A stretch of 64,000 bases of DNA from JAMLHH01 sp037189845 (GTDB lineage Bacteria > Bacteroidota > Bacteroidia > Chitinophagales > JADIYW01), in assembly GCA_037189845.1 (NCBI GenBank), contig JBBCIS010000002.1:62001-126000 (forward strand), in the 5' to 3' direction. Position numbers and translations under genes: made by a program. Of the stretch, positions 59,682-64,000 are shown piece by piece (the stretch's first letter is position 1; each line of letters opens with the position of its first letter). The notes beneath the pieces were generated by a model. It searched no databases, had not been told where the DNA came from, and was given only the letters and a program-made list of their open reading frames with translations.

Positions 59682-61802
59682 ATGTTCAGATACGAAAAAG
59701 ATCAAGACAATATAGTAACCATCACGATGGACATGCAGAACCGTTCTGCCAATGTCATCAATGATGAGTTCGGAAAGCTCTTTACAGATGCTTTGGATAA
59801 GCTGTCCAAAGAAGAAACACTGGCAGGCGTCATCATTGCTTCTGCAAAATCTACATTCCTCGCAGGAGCAGATTTAGATGGCCTATATAAAAACACAGAT
59901 CCTCAATCTGTCTTCAATATGTGTGAAGATCTGAAAAAAGGTCTGAGAAAATTAGAAACTTTAGGCAAACCTGTAGTTGCAGCTTTGAATGGCGCAGCTT
60001 TGGGCGGTGGATACGAAGTGGCACTGGCTTGTCACAGGAGAATTGCGCTGAAAAATCCTAAATCTCAATTCGGTTTACCGGAAGTCACTTTGGGTCTGTT
60101 GCCGGGTGGTGGCGGAACTGTGAGATTGCCAAGATTGATTGGTCTTCAAAATAGTTTGCCATTTTTGACTGAAGGTAAAAAACTGAAACCGGAAGCAGCT
60201 TTGAAAGCTGGTCTGGTAGATGATCTGGCAGATACTCCGGAAGAATTGATTGCAAAATCAAAAGAATGGATCAAAAACAATCCTGTTTCTCAGAATCCGT
60301 GGGATGTGAAAGGTTACAAAATCCCGGGTGGAGATCCCCGCAATCCTAAAGTTGCCGGAATGCTGCCTATCGTTCCTGCGATGACCAGGAAGAAAACATT
60401 CAACAACTACCCTGCTCCGCAAGCAATCATTTCATCTGTGGTAGAAGGAACAGTTGTAGATTTTGATACAGCTTCCAGAATCGAGTCGAGATATTTCACT
60501 CAGCTGGCTACCGGAAAAGTATCTAAAAATATGATTACTGCATTCTGGTACAATCTCAACAGTATCAATGCAGGAGCAAGCCGTCCTAAAAATGTAGCTC
60601 CACAGCCTACTAAAAAACTGGGAGTTATTGGCGCAGGTATGATGGGAAGCGGTATCGCTTATGTATCAGCTGTAGCCGGAATTGAGGTAGTATTGAAAGA
60701 TTCAACTTTAGAAAAAGCTGAATTCGGAAAATCATATTCTGAAAAATTACTGACCAAACAAGTTCAAAGAGGCAAGCTGACCCAGGAGCAAGCTCAGGCT
60801 GTTTTAGCCAGGATCACTCCTACTGCTGATGCAAATGCTGTAGCAGGTGCAGATTTGATTATTGAAGCTGTTTTTGAAGACAGAGATCTGAAAGCGACTG
60901 TTACTAAAGAATCTGAATCTGTTATGGATGCAACAGGAGTTTATGCTTCTAACACATCTACTTTACCGATTACAGGATTGGCAAAAGCTTCTGTACGTCC
61001 TGAAAAATTCATCGGAATTCACTTCTTCTCTCCTGTGGACAAAATGCCATTGGTAGAAATCATCACAGGAGCTGAAACCAATGATGAGACACTGGCAAAA
61101 GCTTTTGACTATGTCAAGCAAATCAAGAAAACGCCAATCGTTGTCAATGACAGCAGAGGATTTTATACTTCGAGAGTATTCTCTACTTATGTACTGGAAG
61201 GAATTTCTTTACTGGGAGAAGGTCAGGACCCGCAATATATCGAAAGCACTGGTTTACAGGCAGGTATGCCAGTTGGACCTCTAGCTTTGACAGATGAAGT
61301 GAGCTTATCTTTGATGGCACATATAAGAAAACAAACTGCTGCAGATTTTGAAGCAGAAGGCAAACCAGCTCCTACGCATCCTGCATATCCTGTGAGTGAA
61401 AAACTACTGGCACTTAACCGTCCGGGCAAAGCTGCAGGCGCAGGTTTCTACGAGTACCCTAAAGATGGCAAGAAACATCTGTGGTCCGGCTTGAATGAAC
61501 TTTTCCCTGCCGGTGAACAATTGCCTCAACAGGAAATCATCGACAGATTATTGTTTGTACAAGCTCTGGATACTGTCAGATGCCTGGAAGAAGGTGTATT
61601 GACTTCTGTAGCAGATGCTAATATCGGCGCTATCTTCGGATGGGGCTTTGCTCCTTTCCACGGTGGTACGCTACAATTCATCAATGCTTACGGTCTGGAT
61701 GCATTCATCGCAAGAGCAGAAGGGCTACAAGCTAAATATGGTGCCCGCTTCGCTGTTCCTGCTTTGTTGAAAGAAAAGGCTGCTAAAGGAGAAAAGTTTT
61801 AA
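59682..61802 (+). CDS. fadJ: Fatty acid oxidation multifunctional protein (enoyl-CoA hydratase / 3-hydroxyacyl-CoA dehydrogenase)
   Basis: 706 residues. N-terminal crotonase domain (about 1-190) with the oxyanion and catalytic region ALNGAALGGGYEVALACHRRIA and FGLPEVTLGLLPGGGGTVRLPRLIG. NAD-binding domain at about 313-495 with GVIGAGMMGSGIAYVSAVAG, and the dehydrogenase segment SNTSTLPIT...KFIGIHFFSPVDKMPLVEII. The C-terminal 3HCDH domain ends with IGAIFGWGFAPFHGGTLQFI. It converts enoyl-CoA to 3-ketoacyl-CoA for the thiolase encoded upstream. It may equally be called FadB-like. Confidence 0.9.
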   Translation: MFRYEKDQDNIVTITMDMQNRSANVINDEFGKLFTDALDKLSKEETLAGVIIASAKSTFLAGADLDGLYKNTDPQSVFNMCEDLKKGLRKLETLGKPVVAALNGAALGGGYEVALACHRRIALKNPKSQFGLPEVTLGLLPGGGGTVRLPRLIGLQNSLPFLTEGKKLKPEAALKAGLVDDLADTPEELIAKSKEWIKNNPVSQNPWDVKGYKIPGGDPRNPKVAGMLPIVPAMTRKKTFNNYPAPQAIISSVVEGTVVDFDTASRIESRYFTQLATGKVSKNMITAFWYNLNSINAGASRPKNVAPQPTKKLGVIGAGMMGSGIAYVSAVAGIEVVLKDSTLEKAEFGKSYSEKLLTKQVQRGKLTQEQAQAVLARITPTADANAVAGADLIIEAVFEDRDLKATVTKESESVMDATGVYASNTSTLPITGLAKASVRPEKFIGIHFFSPVDKMPLVEIITGAETNDETLAKAFDYVKQIKKTPIVVNDSRGFYTSRVFSTYVLEGISLLGEGQDPQYIESTGLQAGMPVGPLALTDEVSLSLMAHIRKQTAADFEAEGKPAPTHPAYPVSEKLLALNRPGKAAGAGFYEYPKDGKKHLWSGLNELFPAGEQLPQQEIIDRLLFVQALDTVRCLEEGVLTSVADANIGAIFGWGFAPFHGGTLQFINAYGLDAFIARAEGLQAKYGARFAVPALLKEKAAKGEKF

Positions 61803-61901
61803 TTGACGATTTTTGATTGTTGATTGACGATTTGGCCAACACAAAACTAAAAGTACGAAGTACAAATTTTCTGATGCGACGCTGTCTCAACACTTAATAC
61901 T

Positions 61902-61939
61902 AAAAGCCCGGAAGGATGAAAATCTTTCCGGGCTTTTTA
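61902..61939 (+). terminator. Intrinsic terminator after fadJ
   Basis: AAAAGCCCGGAAGGAT/ATCTTTCCGGGCTTTT, a 16-base stem with one wobble, then T-rich sequence. Confidence 0.88.
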
Positions 61940-61967
61940 TATAGGTATTGAACGGGACAATTGTGCG

Positions 61968-62055
61968 TATGCGCGTCAGGGATGGCAGCGATATTCCGAA
62001 GTGTAACGGAGGAATACAAGCGTACAGCCCGGCCCGCCTCAGCGGGGACGTCAAA
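61968..62055. repeat. GC-rich intergenic repeat element
   Basis: The block begins GCGCGTCAGGGATGGCAGCG and ends with a GTACAGCCCGGCCCGCCTC stretch and a short hairpin-like end. It is GC-rich against an AT-rich background. A fragment related to its start occurs near 33164. Elements of this form are frequent between genes in this phylum. Confidence 0.45.
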
Positions 62056-62128
62056 AAATAAAAAAGCTTTCTATTGACAGAATCAACATCTATGGATAAA
62101 ATAAATCTTTCTAAAGATGTTCAATCTG

Positions 62129-62136
62129 TATATTTG
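62129..62136 (+). promoter_or_regulatory. -7 promoter element of ftsX
   Basis: TATATTTG, a perfect TAnnTTTG match 19 bases before the ftsX start codon. Confidence 0.4.
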
Positions 62137-62155
62137 AATTTTCAAGAACTCGATT

Positions 62156-63034
62156 ATGTCCAAAGATATAGGTAATAAATCTCCCAGAAAGGCTAAACCA
62201 ACATTCAGGTATGCGATTCTGAGTGTCACTTTGATACTTTTTTTAGTGGGTGTTCTTTTTATGATTTTCTTTGGTGTGAATAAGGCACTGATAGAAATCA
62301 AAGAAAGTATAGAAATCGAAGTGGAGCTGGTTCAAGGCATTACGCCGGGAGCTATAGATTCTGTGAAACAGGAGTTGCAAGCCAAGCATTATATCAATAC
62401 AATGGAGTTCCTTAGCAAGGAAGAAGCTATCAAAAATTTTGAAAAAGAGCTGAATCAGGAAATTGAAGCTATTGCAGGGTTTAATCCGCTGTACGACGCA
62501 TACCTGATTACCCTGAAAAATGAATATTCTGTTCCGGATTCTATTAAAATAGTTCATGAAGATCTGGCTAAAATCGATCATGTAAAAAGTATCAATTACT
62601 CGGATGCTGTGCTGGAGCTGGTCAATGCCAATATGAAAAAAGTCAGCACTATCGGACTGATCACCATCGGAATTTTGTTGATCATTGCATTTTCTTTGAT
62701 TGACAGCACAATCAGATTGATGATGTTCTCTCAAAGATTTATCATCAGAAGCATGCAGCTGATCGGAGCAACAAAAGGGTTCATCATTAAACCATTTATT
62801 CTGAAAGGTCTCTATGCGGGTATCATCAGTGGTGTTTTATCAATTTCACTGATTGGCGGATTGATGTATTATCTGCAAAACAGATTCCAGCTCATGAATC
62901 TGACGGAAGCGGATTATATTTATCTGGGTATTGCAGCACTGATTCTGATCGGAATAGGTATCGTTATCTGCCTGATCAGCACTGTTCTTTCGGTAAATAA
63001 ATACCTGAGGACAAAGCTGGATGAACTTTATTAG
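62156..63034 (+). CDS. ftsX: Cell-division protein FtsX
   Basis: 292 residues with one membrane segment near 25-45, a periplasmic loop (about 50-165), then three membrane segments. IEIEVELVQGITPGAIDSVKQELQAKHYINTMEFLSKEEAIKNFEKEL is the extracellular domain pattern of FtsX, and the C-terminal part has QRFIIRSMQLIGATKGFIIKPFILKGLYAGIISG, the coupling and membrane region. With the ATPase FtsE (not here) it controls peptidoglycan hydrolases at the division site. It is followed by DUF3098 and uppP genes on the same strand, a neighbourhood seen in the phylum. Confidence 0.9.
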   Translation: MSKDIGNKSPRKAKPTFRYAILSVTLILFLVGVLFMIFFGVNKALIEIKESIEIEVELVQGITPGAIDSVKQELQAKHYINTMEFLSKEEAIKNFEKELNQEIEAIAGFNPLYDAYLITLKNEYSVPDSIKIVHEDLAKIDHVKSINYSDAVLELVNANMKKVSTIGLITIGILLIIAFSLIDSTIRLMMFSQRFIIRSMQLIGATKGFIIKPFILKGLYAGIISGVLSISLIGGLMYYLQNRFQLMNLTEADYIYLGIAALILIGIGIVICLISTVLSVNKYLRTKLDELY

Positions 63035-63098
63035 CTGAAAGTTAAAAGTCAGAAAGTCTTAAGTAAGCTTAAGGAATTACAGAATCACATATTTTAAT

Positions 63099-63106
63099 TA
63101 GATTTG
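63099..63106 (+). promoter_or_regulatory. Possible -7 element before DUF3098
   Basis: TAGATTTG, a perfect TAnnTTTG match only 7 bases before the start codon at 63114, so any transcript would be almost leaderless. The gene may also be read from the ftsX promoter. Confidence 0.3.
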
Positions 63107-63113
63107 TAACATT

Positions 63114-63431
63114 ATGGCAAAAATTGCTCCTAAACCGCTACAATCTGCTTCATCTTCCACATCAGGAATTGAAGGAATGCTCAATAAAATCCCTAAAGGG
63201 GATGGTATCATGCTGTTTGACAAAACGAACTATATCCTGATGTTTATAGGTGTGGTTCTGATAGCTGTCGGCTTTATGCTGATGTCCGGAGGAGGTAGCA
63301 CTGATCCTAAAGTATTTAATCCGGATGAGGTCTATTCTGCCCGAAGAATTACTATTGCTCCTATTGTGATCATCATAGGATTTGTAGTAGAAATTATCGC
63401 AGTTTTAAAGAAACCTTCCGAAAGAGCTTAA
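63114..63431 (+). CDS. DUF3098 membrane protein
   Basis: 105 residues with two membrane segments (about 42-58 and 81-98). The stretch KTNYILMFIGVVLIAVGFMLMSGGGSTDPKVFNPDEVYSARRITIAPIVIIIGFVVEIIAV is the DUF3098 pattern. Location between ftsX and uppP is typical in Bacteroidota and suggests a part in envelope growth, though no activity is known. It starts 80 bases after ftsX and ends 6 bases before uppP. Confidence 0.9.
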   Translation: MAKIAPKPLQSASSSTSGIEGMLNKIPKGDGIMLFDKTNYILMFIGVVLIAVGFMLMSGGGSTDPKVFNPDEVYSARRITIAPIVIIIGFVVEIIAVLKKPSERA

Positions 63432-63437
63432 TTTTAG

Positions 63438-64000
63438 ATGTCGTATTTACAAGCCATTATTTTAGCCATCATTGAAGGCTTAACTGAGTTCTTACCAATT
63501 TCGTCTACAGGCCACCTCATCATTGGTTCTGCTTTATTAGGAGTAAAGCCTGACGCTTTCTCCAAATTATTTATGGTAGCCATTCAATTGGGCACTATTC
63601 TATCTGTAGTAATTTTATACTTTAAAAGATTTTTTCAGAGCATACACTTCTATCTGAAGCTTTTTGTTGCGTTTATTCCAAGTGCATTTTTCGGATTGCT
63701 GTTCAGTGACAGAATAGATGATATGCTGGAAAGTCCGATGACTGTGGCAATAACGCTTGTCATCGGGGGTATTGTCCTGTTATTTGTAGATAAATGGTTC
63801 AATAAACCGATTTATGATGATTCTGAAGAAATAGATTTTTTCACTGCGCTGAAGATCGGTTTTTTCCAGTGTCTTGCTATGATTCCGGGCATGTCCAGAT
63901 CAGGTTCTACCATAGTAGGTGGTATGACACAAAAGCTGAGCAGAAAGGCTGCTGCTGAATTCTCTTTTTTTCTGGCTGTACCTACCATGTTCGGAGCCAC
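63438..64000 (+). CDS. uppP: Undecaprenyl-diphosphate phosphatase (partial, runs off the window)
   Basis: ATG at 63438; 187 complete codons are present before the window ends, of about 265 expected. The motif IIEGLTEFLPISSTGHLII (about 11-29) is the first catalytic signature of BacA/UppP, with the conserved Glu residues and the Ser/Thr cluster. GFFQCLAMIPGMSRSGSTIVGG (about 141-162) is the second, with the essential Arg. The membrane enzyme recycles undecaprenyl pyrophosphate to the lipid carrier for cell wall synthesis. The C-terminal part lies beyond the window. Confidence 0.95.
   Translation, partial: MSYLQAIILAIIEGLTEFLPISSTGHLIIGSALLGVKPDAFSKLFMVAIQLGTILSVVILYFKRFFQSIHFYLKLFVAFIPSAFFGLLFSDRIDDMLESPMTVAITLVIGGIVLLFVDKWFNKPIYDDSEEIDFFTALKIGFFQCLAMIPGMSRSGSTIVGGMTQKLSRKAAAEFSFFLAVPTMFGA

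Larger units (their letters stand above)
61803..62155. other. Intergenic region after fadJ
   Basis: 353 bases with no gene. It holds a short run of TTGACGATT-like repeats right after the stop codon (61803-61835), a terminator (61902-61939), a GC-rich repeat element (61968-62055), and the promoter of the ftsX gene (62129-62136). Confidence 0.5.

Noticed and set aside
1..64000. CRISPR arrays, tRNA and rRNA genes
   Set aside because: I looked for regularly spaced repeats, cloverleaf-like sequences and conserved rRNA segments in the intergenic regions and found none.

Overview
The window is chromosomal DNA from a member of the Bacteroidota. The evidence is a gliding-motility/type IX secretion C-terminal domain on a 925-residue surface protein, a TonB-dependent receptor with a carboxypeptidase-like N-terminal domain, many lipoproteins with a Cys-Lys-Lys start, several TAnnTTTG promoter elements typical of the phylum, weak Shine-Dalgarno sequences, and the order ftsX / DUF3098 / uppP. 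I cannot resolve the order or family. No rRNA, tRNA or CRISPR array was seen.

Layout. 0-24 kb is mostly core and metabolic: a small stress membrane protein, an EamA exporter, dCTP deaminase, a TonB receptor divergent from an endoglycoceramidase-like GH5 lipoprotein, a DUF2157/GDYXXLXY membrane pair, a HAD phosphatase, a MacB-type permease, cytochrome bd oxidase (cydAB) convergent with a membrane-anchored peroxiredoxin-like protein, a large T9SS cargo protein, succinate-semialdehyde dehydrogenase, a bifunctional nuclease, and an rraA-amn pair. 24.4-33.1 kb is an accessory/defence region around valS. It holds a toxin-antitoxin (TA) module bracketed by two copies of the valS 3' end, a REP-type tyrosine transposase between two identical palindromes, a two-gene short prokaryotic Argonaute system (SMEK-APAZ effector plus catalytically dead MID-PIWI protein), and a second TA module bracketed by a 22-bp direct repeat. 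33.3-37.5 kb is a four-gene operon of a class III aminotransferase, an FGGY kinase, a class II aldolase and a degenerate aldolase paralogue; its pathway is unknown to me. 37.7-48.6 kb holds proB, a DoxX/HxlR divergent pair, a flavodoxin-like protein, a carboxyltransferase subunit, a YihY/BrkB protein, a TPR-SUFU protein, a nucleoid-associated protein and small secreted proteins. 48.7-52.3 kb is a strongly AT-rich island with a truncated regulator, an XRE regulator with its own palindrome, a 43-residue Cys-rich peptide, a lipoprotein and an IS1595-family transposase. 52.3-64 kb returns to core genes: sucC, a DUF3822 protein, rsmD, coaD, two paralogous lipoproteins, a DUF1287 protein, a fatty-acid beta-oxidation pair behind a TetR-like palindrome, ftsX, DUF3098 and the start of uppP, which runs off the window.

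The most interesting content is the short Argonaute system at 29263-32210. Its effector combines a SMEK nuclease-like domain with an APAZ domain, and it sits among mobile and TA elements. Next are the two TA cassettes, each of about 0.7 kb and each flanked by direct repeats; one of them duplicates the end of an essential gene.
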